The notes under the pieces: generated by a model
Database searches by the model: none
Told to the model about the DNA's origin: nothing
What the model saw: the letters and a program-made list of their open reading frames with translations, nothing else
Translations under genes and position numbers: made by a program
Shown here: piece by piece, positions 1 to 5,703 of the stretch
Numbering within the stretch: position 1 is the first letter of the stretch
Layout of the letters: each line of letters opens with the position of its first letter
Source of the DNA: Saccharospirillum sp.
GTDB taxonomy: Bacteria; Pseudomonadota; Gammaproteobacteria; Pseudomonadales; Natronospirillaceae
Assembly: GCA_022565595.1 (NCBI GenBank)
Contig: JAIUML010000035.1
Coordinates: forward strand, 1 to 40,797
Direction of reading: 5' to 3'
Length of the DNA: 40,797 bases

Positions 1-72
1 GGCTCGACGCACAGCTTCGCGCCGAAAGTCTTCGGTGTAGTGATTGTACTTGTTCTTCGTCTTCCTGGTCAT
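1..72 (-). CDS. IS3-family transposase OrfA, N-terminal fragment cut by window edge
   Basis: Read on the - strand, an ATG at 72 opens a frame of 24 codons that runs off the left edge. The peptide is basic and contains YTEDFRREAVRRA, the opening of the helix-turn-helix OrfA subunit of IS3-family transposases, which binds the element's ends. A GGAGGG ribosome-binding site precedes the ATG. About 60 bp upstream lies the end of an integron attC site, so the element seems to have landed just inside the next cassette. I could not fix the inverted-repeat terminus. Family assignment rests on this short N-terminus only. Confidence 0.6.
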   Translation of the reverse strand, partial: MTRKTKNKYNHYTEDFRREAVRRA

Positions 73-129
73 AAGGACACCCTCCGTTAGCTGGGAATTA
101 GGTGTCTACTTCTCGTGGGTAACTTGGAT

Positions 130-230
130 GCCTAACGCCTTGCTCACCGGTTTGGTGAAGTTGTCGGCTTTTTAGCGCAAGCGAAAAAGGTGACAGCTTT
201 AGCAAATCCGCGTGCAGCAACTTGTTAAGT
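130..230 (-). other. attC recombination site of the YiiX-like cassette (attC4)
   Basis: This is an imperfect palindrome of 101 bp bounded on the + strand by GCCTAAC (130-136) and GTTAAGT (224-230), the RYYYAAC and GTTRRRY cores of integron attC sites. The inner arms TTGCTCACC (141-149) and its partner near 211-222 can pair. The cassette gene's stop codon lies in the 224-230 core. The GTTAAGT core matches the core at 1215-1221 where the same cassette begins, which delimits the cassette. Confidence 0.85.
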
Positions 231-1205
231 GACTTTCATCACATGTAAACTATTGCTGATCCTTAGATCAGTTAATTCAATCAATTTTTGGTAAAGCATA
301 ATATTTACAGCCGCATATTGGAGCTGCTTGTCTTGCCACATTTTCATATATAATTCATACATGTAGACATACCGCTTCTTAGTATCTCTAGCACTTTCTA
401 ACTCAACTTTAGCTATTTGGTTGAGTTTTTCTTTTGACACAGGAAGAGACAGAAACAATTCCTGGCTATAACGCCAAGGATTGGCATTAATCTCATGCTG
501 CCACATAAATAAGTAACCGGATTCCTTAATAATGTTGGTTATTTCTCCATCATTTTTATTGTCTTTCAGAAGATGATTGGCAATCTGTTCAAATGTTTGA
601 ATATCTTTACCCGTAACACCTCTAACCTTAGTGAAAATACTGTTAGTAATATTAGCTTGTTTTTCTAATGGATTTTCTGTGCTAGCGAATTCAATTTCCG
701 CATCCGTGGCCTTTCTTACGCAATCAGAAACGCGAATAGTATATTCTGAGCCATCTAGTTCTTGCGGGACACAATATGAACTATTTTTCACAAGCTTTAA
801 TCCTGCACTCTCAAATGATTGAGCGACTAAGCGTGAACAAAACTGCCTATTTGTTTCAGCCTTTTTTGAAAGTGGATTCTTTGTTTTTATTGCATCTTTT
901 ACAGAATACTCTTTCCCCACCTCATTTCTTGCAAACATACACGCTGTATCAATCAATTGACGGTCTATGCTCTCCTTAAGCCGTAAAACCTGAATATATC
1001 TCTCATGACTAAACAGAAGTCTTTGAACATTCCCCGCGTGAACGCCATTCCCATCAGAATGAATATAGCTTCCACCACCTACGTGCAACATCGCATGAGA
1101 ATAGTCACTTACCGTAAATGCTTTTATTGCTTTGCTCACGATATGCTTTTGAGTAGTCAAGAATATATCGCCAGCCTGTAGTTTTTCTATTTCTATAATG
1201 TACAT
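225..1205 (-). CDS. Cassette gene: YiiX/YebB-like permuted papain-fold (NlpC/P60 superfamily) protein
   Basis: The protein has 326 residues from the ATG at 1205. The longer frame from a GTG at 1232 would start inside the attC core and is unlikely. The N-terminal half has the features of circularly permuted NlpC/P60-like proteins: a GDIFL strand, a catalytic-type His in YSHAMLHVGGG (about residue 45) and, later, a catalytic-type Cys in RQFCSRLV (about residue 120). Such proteins hydrolyse or transfer amide or ester bonds in peptides or lipids; the substrate here is unknown. The C-terminal 170 residues, helical and Lys/Asn-rich, are unrecognised. There is no signal peptide. The gene is much richer in A+T than the chromosomal genes to the right, consistent with acquisition as a cassette. 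Its stop codon falls within attC4. Confidence 0.65.
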   Translation of the reverse strand: MYIIEIEKLQAGDIFLTTQKHIVSKAIKAFTVSDYSHAMLHVGGGSYIHSDGNGVHAGNVQRLLFSHERYIQVLRLKESIDRQLIDTACMFARNEVGKEYSVKDAIKTKNPLSKKAETNRQFCSRLVAQSFESAGLKLVKNSSYCVPQELDGSEYTIRVSDCVRKATDAEIEFASTENPLEKQANITNSIFTKVRGVTGKDIQTFEQIANHLLKDNKNDGEITNIIKESGYLFMWQHEINANPWRYSQELFLSLPVSKEKLNQIAKVELESARDTKKRYVYMYELYMKMWQDKQLQYAAVNIMLYQKLIELTDLRISNSLHVMKVT

Positions 1206-1214
1206 GCTCTTATC

Positions 1215-1238
1215 ACTTAACGCCTTGCTCACCGGAAA
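1215..1238 (-). other. Right-hand (R') part of intron-split attC3
   Basis: The + strand core ACTTAAC (1215-1221) followed by GCCTTGCTCACCGG is the terminal part of an attC. Its 18 bp from 1218 to 1235 are identical to 133-150 of attC4. It joins the group II intron directly, and the left-hand part of the site is at 3093-3136. Together the two parts total about 68 bp, a normal attC length. Confidence 0.75.
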
Positions 1239-1241
1239 ATT

Positions 1242-1317
1242 GGGTCGAGTAGGCCGAGGGAACTACCCCCTCAGCCTCTCACAGAACCGTACGTGAACCT
1301 CTCGATTCATACGGCTC
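1242..1317 (-). ncRNA. Group II intron domains V and VI
   Basis: On the - strand, 1317 to 1284 form a 34-nt hairpin starting GAGCCGTATG and ending GTACGGTTC, the catalytic domain V fold and size. It is followed by a second G/C-rich hairpin (GGCTGAGGG paired with CCCTCGGCC) of domain VI, then the 3' splice junction. Intact domains V and VI suggest that the ribozyme is still competent. Confidence 0.85.
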
Positions 1318-1337
1318 TTCTTGCCTAACCGTTTCAC

Positions 1338-2564
1338 CTAACAATTTCGCCAGTGAGGGAAAGCATGAGGGTATCTATGTCTCATGCTGACTATTCTCCT
1401 GGCAGCCTGTATGATACTACTCAGCTTTTTGAACTTGGCTTTCGCCCAGCGACTTAAGCGCTTGTCGAAATGAAAGAGCACATTACGGATGATACTCTTG
1501 CCAAACAAACCATAATAGTTCAACCATGCTTGCAGGCGACTACGACTGTACTCTTGAATCACCGCAAGGTCTTTGTGCCGCCAATACCTCCAAGGCCAGC
1601 TGTTTATCGCAGACCTAAGTTTCTTGGCATTTACAGCACTGATCGCAGCCATGAAGTACAAGCCTTGCCTGCCGTCGCGAGTCTGTATCCAGCGCGGCCG
1701 GAATGTGTATCCCAAAAAGTCGAAAGTGACATTAGGGTAGTTACCGGTTTGATACCCACCTTTGCAGTATACGATCTTCGTCTTCTTCGGATGAAGTTGC
1801 AAGCCACAGTCCACAAAGCGTTGTTCCAAACACGCTCTGAGCCGATTGACCTCACGCTCACTGGCACAGTGACAAACAATATCATCGGCGTAACGCTCGA
1901 ATTGAATGCCGCCCCAGTGCCGCTCCACCCAAACATCAAACACGTAGTGCAAAAACAAGTTGGACAGCAAGGGGCTGATTACTCCCCCTTGCGGAACGCC
2001 TCGCTTGGGTACTTCGAATCGTCCATCCGGATGTCGAATTGGTGCTTCCAACCATCTCTGAATATAGAGCAAGTGCCAGGGCTCTTTTACATGACGACGT
2101 ACAGCTTTCATCAACAGATGATGGTCGATGCTGTCAAAGAAGCCTTTAATGTCCATATCCAGCACCCAGGCCCGCTTAAAACAGCGATCTTTTGCTTTCA
2201 GTAAAGCCTGATGGGCCGATCTCCCCGGCCGGTAGCCGTAGGAGTCCGGGTGAAAGTGCTTTTCGAGTTCCGGTTCTATGTGAAGCTTGACCACCATTTG
2301 CGCGACACGATCTGCTACCGTTGGTATACCCAACTTTCGGGCACTGCCATCGGGCTTACCAATTTCAACGCGTTTTACCGCTGGTGGCATATAGCTGCCG
2401 GAGGATAGACGATTCCAAAGCTTGTAGAGGTTGTTCTTCAGGTCTAATTCAAAAGCCACAAGGCTTTCTTCATCAACCCCAGCACCACCTTTGTTGGCCC
2501 TTACACGCTTATACGCCTCAACGACGTCGTGTTTTGAAAGGTAAAACGATTTTGCCTGCGTCAC
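1338..2564 (-). CDS. ltrA: Group IIC intron reverse transcriptase/maturase
   Basis: The 408-residue protein starts at GTG 2564, preceded by GGGAGGAG. An upstream in-frame TTG at 2591 has no comparable site. Reverse-transcriptase motifs appear in order: DMDIKGFFDSI (about 136-146), RGVPQGGVISPLL (about 188-200) and the catalytic YADD (225-228), then FDFLGY and a maturase (X) domain with a basic C-terminus. No HNH endonuclease domain follows, as is usual for class C introns. The protein copies the intron into new DNA sites and assists splicing. No stop codon or frameshift interrupts it, so it is probably functional. Confidence 0.93.
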   Translation of the reverse strand: MTQAKSFYLSKHDVVEAYKRVRANKGGAGVDEESLVAFELDLKNNLYKLWNRLSSGSYMPPAVKRVEIGKPDGSARKLGIPTVADRVAQMVVKLHIEPELEKHFHPDSYGYRPGRSAHQALLKAKDRCFKRAWVLDMDIKGFFDSIDHHLLMKAVRRHVKEPWHLLYIQRWLEAPIRHPDGRFEVPKRGVPQGGVISPLLSNLFLHYVFDVWVERHWGGIQFERYADDIVCHCASEREVNRLRACLEQRFVDCGLQLHPKKTKIVYCKGGYQTGNYPNVTFDFLGYTFRPRWIQTRDGRQGLYFMAAISAVNAKKLRSAINSWPWRYWRHKDLAVIQEYSRSRLQAWLNYYGLFGKSIIRNVLFHFDKRLSRWAKAKFKKLSSIIQAARRIVSMRHRYPHAFPHWRNC

Positions 2565-3092
2565 CCTGCTCCTCCCAGACCCGGTTGGCAAGGCTTCGCA
2601 AGCAAGGCAAGCTTCTGCCTTCGCTCCATTCCCATTACAGGAACTTCAACACTACTACGCAGAAGTCCGCCCCTGTGCTCTGCATTGGTACTCTCGCCTC
2701 GTGGGATTTCCACTTGGGCTTCTCCCTTGGCATCAGAACGACAGGTTCTCATGTTCCGTATCAAAGCCTGTTCTGGGTTCATGCCACCTCTATGCCGGCT
2801 GCCGAATGGTCCGTATTCCAGATCACGTCCAAACTCATCCCGAAGAGACGCTCATTCCTCGGTTTTGACAACATTTGTACATATCGACACCTCATCAGCG
2901 GTTCACTCTCGTTCATCTCCCCAGACCTTACCTGACAGATCCTCGCCTGCCTTTTCCCTATCGCTCACGACCAGCACTCTTAATACCAGCCGCATAGGGT
3001 GGTTTGATTTCAACATCTGGCTGTCGAAACCGAGGGGCCTACCCTCATCTTTGATACAGCAAGAAAGGCTATTGCCTTTCGTCATGACACAC

Positions 3093-3136
3093 TAGCGCCA
3101 GCGGAAAAGCAGTCCGCCAACAGCGCCTTGTTACAA
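3093..3136 (-). other. Left-hand (R'') part of intron-split attC3
   Basis: On the - strand the site begins TTGTAAC (3136-3130), the same core, reverse-complemented, that starts this cassette at 3707-3701. It then forms a stem with GCGGA and TCCGC arms and a GCGC outer pair. The intron begins immediately after the stem. This is the attC of the toxin-antitoxin cassette. Confidence 0.78.
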
Positions 3137-3137
3137 C

Positions 3138-3166
3138 TTGCCTCATTTGTGGCATATTGCTACAAT
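3138..3166 (+). promoter_or_regulatory. Probable sigma-70 promoter of the cassette toxin-antitoxin pair
   Basis: TTGCCT (3138-3143), a 17-base spacer and TACAAT (3161-3166) lie 28 bp upstream of the antitoxin ATG. The promoter reads against the array direction, so the pair does not depend on the integron promoter Pc. Confidence 0.6.
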
Positions 3167-3193
3167 TGAGCCAAATCTACGTTGGAGGTACAG

Positions 3194-3415
3194 ATGGCTA
3201 CTAACAGCATTCGCTTAGATCAAAACCTTATTGAAAAAGCCACCATTATAGCCAAAGCACTTAATCGAACCCCGCCCAAGCAAATAGAGCACTGGGCAAA
3301 AATCGGCGAGATGATGGAAGATAACCCCGATTTACCCTATGAGTTTGTGAGGCAGGCCATCATCGCGCAGGCCGAACGGGACGCCGGAAAACTGGAGGCC
3401 TACGATTTTGGTTAA
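3194..3415 (+). CDS. Antitoxin, ParD-like family (integron cassette)
   Basis: The 73-residue protein starts at ATG 3194, five bases after GGAGG (3184-3188); a TTG further upstream is not needed. Its N-terminus (SIRLDQNLIEKATIIAKAL) looks like the ribbon-helix-helix DNA-binding region of ParD-like antitoxins, followed by PPKQIEHWAKIGEMMEDNPD, typical of a widespread ParD-like family. It should bind and neutralise the toxin encoded next and repress the shared promoter. Its stop overlaps the toxin start by 8 bp, indicating translational coupling. It is oriented opposite to the other cassette genes. Confidence 0.8.
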   Translation: MATNSIRLDQNLIEKATIIAKALNRTPPKQIEHWAKIGEMMEDNPDLPYEFVRQAIIAQAERDAGKLEAYDFG

Positions 3416-3698
3416 GGCCACGAGTGTATTACAAACTCCTACATTCAAAAAGGCGGTAAAGAAACTCAAGCCCAACCAGAAAAAAGACCTTGATTTGGCC
3501 ATTAAAGAGCTAATGGCCAACCCCAGCATTGGCGAGCAGAAGAAAGGCGACCTGACCTTTCTGCGAGTCCATAAATTCAAAATGAACAAGCAGCTCACTC
3601 TGCTGGGTTACAGCTTTGACGATGGCGCTCTTGTCCTTGAATTGATGGCCCTGGGCTCACACGAAAATTTCTACCGCGATATTAAGCGTAAGAAGTGA
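3408..3698 (+). CDS. RelE/ParE-superfamily toxin (integron cassette)
   Basis: The 96-residue protein starts at TTG 3408, nine bases after GGAGG (3394-3398), and overlaps the antitoxin stop by 8 bp. The pattern of an N-terminal helix pair rich in Lys (FKKAVKKLKPNQKKDLDLAI), central basic strands (GDLTFLRVHKFKMNKQ) and a terminal strand (VLELMALGSHENFYRDI) is that of RelE/ParE/HigB-type toxins. Known members cut ribosome-bound mRNA or poison gyrase; which applies here cannot be read. Such pairs in sedentary integrons are known to stabilise the array, because losing the cassette is lethal or growth-inhibiting. Confidence 0.85.
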   Translation: MVKATSVLQTPTFKKAVKKLKPNQKKDLDLAIKELMANPSIGEQKKGDLTFLRVHKFKMNKQLTLLGYSFDDGALVLELMALGSHENFYRDIKRKK

Positions 3699-3700
3699 CG

Positions 3701-3772
3701 TTGTAACGCCTGTAGCTGCGGCGAATTGCGTGCGCAGCGAGTGATTTGTCCGACAGCCTACAATTGTTAGGC
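3701..3772 (-). other. attC recombination site of the SAP-domain cassette (attC2)
   Basis: The site is 72 bp. On the - strand it opens with GCCTAAC (3772-3766, containing the stop codon of the preceding gene) and closes with GTTACAA (3707-3701). The inner arms TGTAGGCTG and CAGCTACA pair. The GCCTAAC core matches the start of this cassette at 4302-4308. Confidence 0.88.
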
Positions 3773-4294
3773 ACTTGGTTTGCCCCGCTTGAGCCACCAG
3801 GCCGCAACGGCTTCCGCGTGCGTACCATCCGGATTCAGCGCCTTAAACTCGCGCATATGGCGGTTATATTCGAACTGAGCAGCAATGGGCTGTGGACCTT
3901 TGCGCAAACTATTGACGTATAAAGCAACTGCGGCCGACAGAGGCTGCCCGTTGCCAGAAGCAATGAACTCACGTAGTGGCGCATTGAACCTGAATCCCGA
4001 TCCGCACTGTGACTCAAAAAACGACCGAAGCTCCTGCGTGCAGCGCCAACCTTCGCCGACCCTAGTGTCTAGTGAAAACGCGTTAGGCATTTTGGCCGCT
4101 CGACGAGGTTTCCGATTGGTAGGCGGCGGGGTGCGGCAGCTAAGGTGAGCTGCAATACGCTCCGCAATGTCTTGCTTGAGGCCAGTTGGCGACAACCTGA
4201 GTTCGCGCGCGAATGCAGCTAATTCGAACTTAAGCCAATACCAGCGACGAAACTCAACTTCGGACAGAGATGCTGTGAGTGGGGGTCGTGTCAT
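3767..4294 (-). CDS. Cassette gene: SAP-domain protein with conserved C-terminal domain (DUF6434-like)
   Basis: The protein has 175 residues. The N-terminal 45 residues resemble a SAP motif (FRRWYWLKFELAAFARELRL, then GLKQDIAERIAAHL), a helix-loop-helix that binds nucleic acid in other proteins. The C-terminal part (MPNAFSLDTRVGEGWRCTQ, SQCGSGFRFN, QFEYNRHMREF, AEAVAAWWLKRG) matches my memory of a conserved domain found in small SAP proteins, numbered DUF6434 if I recall correctly. Function is unknown. The stop codon overlaps the attC2 core, and the start lies 8 bp from attC1, so the gene fills its cassette. There is no strong ribosome-binding site; the start is chosen from the position of the SAP region. 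Confidence 0.72.
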   Translation of the reverse strand: MTRPPLTASLSEVEFRRWYWLKFELAAFARELRLSPTGLKQDIAERIAAHLSCRTPPPTNRKPRRAAKMPNAFSLDTRVGEGWRCTQELRSFFESQCGSGFRFNAPLREFIASGNGQPLSAAVALYVNSLRKGPQPIAAQFEYNRHMREFKALNPDGTHAEAVAAWWLKRGKPSA

Positions 4295-4301
4295 ATCAGG
4301 A

Positions 4302-4393
4302 GCCTAACGCTTCACATCAGCGGCAGTAAAAAGCATAGCGACGAGGAACGAGGAGCGACGCTTTTTACTGTCCGATGGATGTGTTTGTTAGCC
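4302..4393 (-). other. attC recombination site of the first cassette (attC1)
   Basis: The site is 92 bp. On the - strand it opens GGCTAAC (4393-4387) and closes GTTAGGC (4308-4302). Outer arms CACATC and GATGTG pair, and a long central arm AGTAAAAAGCG pairs with CGCTTTTTACT, loop side included. The opening core matches the attI core at 5368-5374, which defines the attI-proximal cassette. Confidence 0.88.
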
Positions 4394-5339
4394 GTTTTTT
4401 CTCTACACCTTGCAACCAATCTAGTATTTCCTCTGGCTTGCGTAAAACAGCCTGATTCTCTTCTAAATGCTTTAGTTCCATAGGAGTCAATGTACGTGTA
4501 ATGATTGAGGACTCATTATTATTGTTAGTTGCTTTTACAACCAACAATGACCCGGCCTGTATACAAGCATTTGCTGTATTGGCTAGAGAGCTTATCAATG
4601 CTGAAGCTGCTTGTGCTTGACATAAGTTCGCTTCCGCTTGTGGCTTATCTAAGACTGCAATTTCTATAGCTCTTTCACCTTTCTTAACTCTATCTGTTAC
4701 TTCTTTGTTTGTGACTGCATCTTTTGTCCTGAAAACAAATCTTTTCCACCATGATCCTTTTTCTTCTGGAAACTCATCTGATCTTTCAAAACCAGTATCT
4801 TCTAGAATCTGAGCAATTGAATCAGATAGTTGATTCAATATGTTCCGTTCCGGAACGGGGTCTGACAAATAAACTCTAACGGGAATATATCGGTTAACCT
4901 CAACTTTGGTAATATCTATACCGGCACCAAGTAACCACAAGTAATCTTGGGCTGTTCTTCGAAATAGTGCTGCTTCTGATTTGTGTTTAGATAGGTCGGA
5001 TTGTAGCGATTGGGTACGCTCCTCTATCTTATGAATAAGTTTTTCCAATCCATCAATTTTTTGATTAGTTGATTCTTCAAAGCTCCTTCTGAATCCTTCG
5101 AGGACGGAGGTAGCAATGTCACGAGATTCAGATAGTCTTCTACTTCTCGATTTTTGTGGGTAACGTAATTTACGCCTTAAAAGATGATCTATCTCGGGAT
5201 CGAAAAACTCAGAGCGCTTAAGTCTGTCTCTAATTCTTTCATAGAGCATTTCACCTAAAAATGGATCATCTTCGTCAGATACCGATTGCAGCAATAAAAA
5301 AAGCAGCAGTAGATCTGAGTCATTTCCTGGCATTGCCAT
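4365..5339 (-). CDS. First cassette gene: unrecognised coiled-coil protein
   Basis: The 324-residue protein starts at ATG 5339 after a purine-rich AGGAAGGGG stretch; a second ATG two codons in is equally possible. An acidic and hydrophobic N-terminus is followed by a basic region, a predicted coiled coil (about 85-130) and a C-terminal domain of about 170 residues beginning near RYIPVRVYLSDPVPE, with GSWWKRFVFRTKDA and AVLDKPQAEANLCQAQA as its most distinctive stretches. The C-terminal layout reminds me of domains seen at the ends of multidomain proteins of bacterial conflict systems, but I cannot name it. The gene is A+T-rich relative to the core genome. Its stop lies inside attC1. As the cassette next to attI it is probably the latest acquired and the best expressed from Pc. 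Confidence 0.7.
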   Translation of the reverse strand: MAMPGNDSDLLLLFLLLQSVSDEDDPFLGEMLYERIRDRLKRSEFFDPEIDHLLRRKLRYPQKSRSRRLSESRDIATSVLEGFRRSFEESTNQKIDGLEKLIHKIEERTQSLQSDLSKHKSEAALFRRTAQDYLWLLGAGIDITKVEVNRYIPVRVYLSDPVPERNILNQLSDSIAQILEDTGFERSDEFPEEKGSWWKRFVFRTKDAVTNKEVTDRVKKGERAIEIAVLDKPQAEANLCQAQAASALISSLANTANACIQAGSLLVVKATNNNNESSIITRTLTPMELKHLEENQAVLRKPEEILDWLQGVEKKRLTNTSIGQ

Positions 5340-5367
5340 TATTTATTCCCCTTCCTCTTCGTTCGAC

Positions 5368-5440
5368 GGCTAACAGTTTATTTCTGCGCATGCGCATTTT
5401 TCTGGACTTATGATCAACACACTATTCCGATAAGTACTTG
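5368..5440 (-). other. attI: attI primary integration site (right boundary approximate)
   Basis: The - strand core GTTAGCC (5374-5368) marks the junction between attI and the first cassette; the same core closes that cassette at 4387-4393. The integrase-binding repeats of attI should lie in the roughly 65 bp to the right. The whole space between the first cassette and intI (5340-5703, 364 bp) has no gene and is very A+T-rich. It should also contain the cassette promoter Pc reading leftward, for which I see only weak candidates (TTGCAT near 5455 on the - strand). Confidence 0.65.
5386..5397. repeat. Palindromic 12-mer, copy 1 (attI region)
   Basis: GCGCATGCGCAT, part of the perfect palindrome TGCGCATGCGCA (5385-5396), lies 11 bp from the attI core. 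An identical 12-mer occurs at 5491-5502. It stands out as a G/C-rich island in A+T-rich DNA. Confidence 0.7.
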
Positions 5441-5490
5441 ATTTCAAAACCATAATGCAAATTCTCATCGATATCCACAACCAGAAATAC

Positions 5491-5502
5491 GCGCATGCGC
5501 AT
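5491..5502. repeat. Palindromic 12-mer, copy 2 (attI region)
   Basis: GCGCATGCGCAT is identical to 5386-5397, and the start-to-start distance is 105 bp, ten helical turns. It may be a binding site for a dimeric or bivalent protein, or part of attI; this is inference. Confidence 0.7.
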
Positions 5503-5642
5503 AAATTCGCTTTCACTTCCTTTACATAGCGCGCATTAACATGGGTATGATCCATTTAACTTGTTGATTTAATTAAAAATATCTAATCACTATCTACAGA
5601 AACGAGCATATTGTAAGCAAAACTTACAGAACAAAGCGTGCA

Positions 5643-5694
5643 TTGCACCCTAAGGAATCATGAAATAAACTGGATATACATACAGCATAAAGGA
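5643..5694 (+). promoter_or_regulatory. intI promoter with LexA (SOS) box
   Basis: TTGCAC (5643-5648), a 17-base spacer and TAAACT (5666-5671) make a plausible promoter. CTGGATATACATACAG (5670-5685) matches the enterobacterial LexA consensus CTGTATATATATACAG at 14 of 16 positions and overlaps the -10 and start region, so LexA bound there would block intI. The ribosome-binding site AAGGAG follows at 5690-5694. SOS control of integron integrases is established for class 1 and Vibrio integrons. Confidence 0.8.
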
Positions 5695-5703
5695 GATTTT
5701 AAC

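Larger units (their letters stand above)
1239..3092 (-). mobile_element. Group IIC (attC-targeting class) intron, apparently complete
   Basis: The intron is about 1.85 kb on the - strand. Its 5' end is placed at 3092, where the - strand reads GTGTGTCATGACG, a standard GTGYG start. Its 3' end is near 1239, after domains V and VI, ending in CCCAAT (AY rule). The reverse transcriptase gene sits in domain IV. The roughly 530 bp between the 5' end and that gene (2565-3092) hold no credible gene and should be RNA domains I-III. The intron splits an integron attC and lies just after the stem-loop GCGGA/TCCGC of that site, matching the known preference of IIC-attC introns for attC hairpins. It reads in the same direction as most cassettes. 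The 3' boundary could be off by a few bases. Confidence 0.85.

Noticed and set aside
1470-2204. 244-residue frame antisense to the reverse transcriptase
   Set aside because: Shadow of the maturase codon pattern; no recognisable domain, no ribosome-binding site.
2561-2782. 73-residue frame on the - strand ahead of the intron reverse transcriptase
   Set aside because: It lies in the intron RNA domains upstream of the maturase, and its composition follows RNA stem sequences. The true maturase start is the GTG at 2564.
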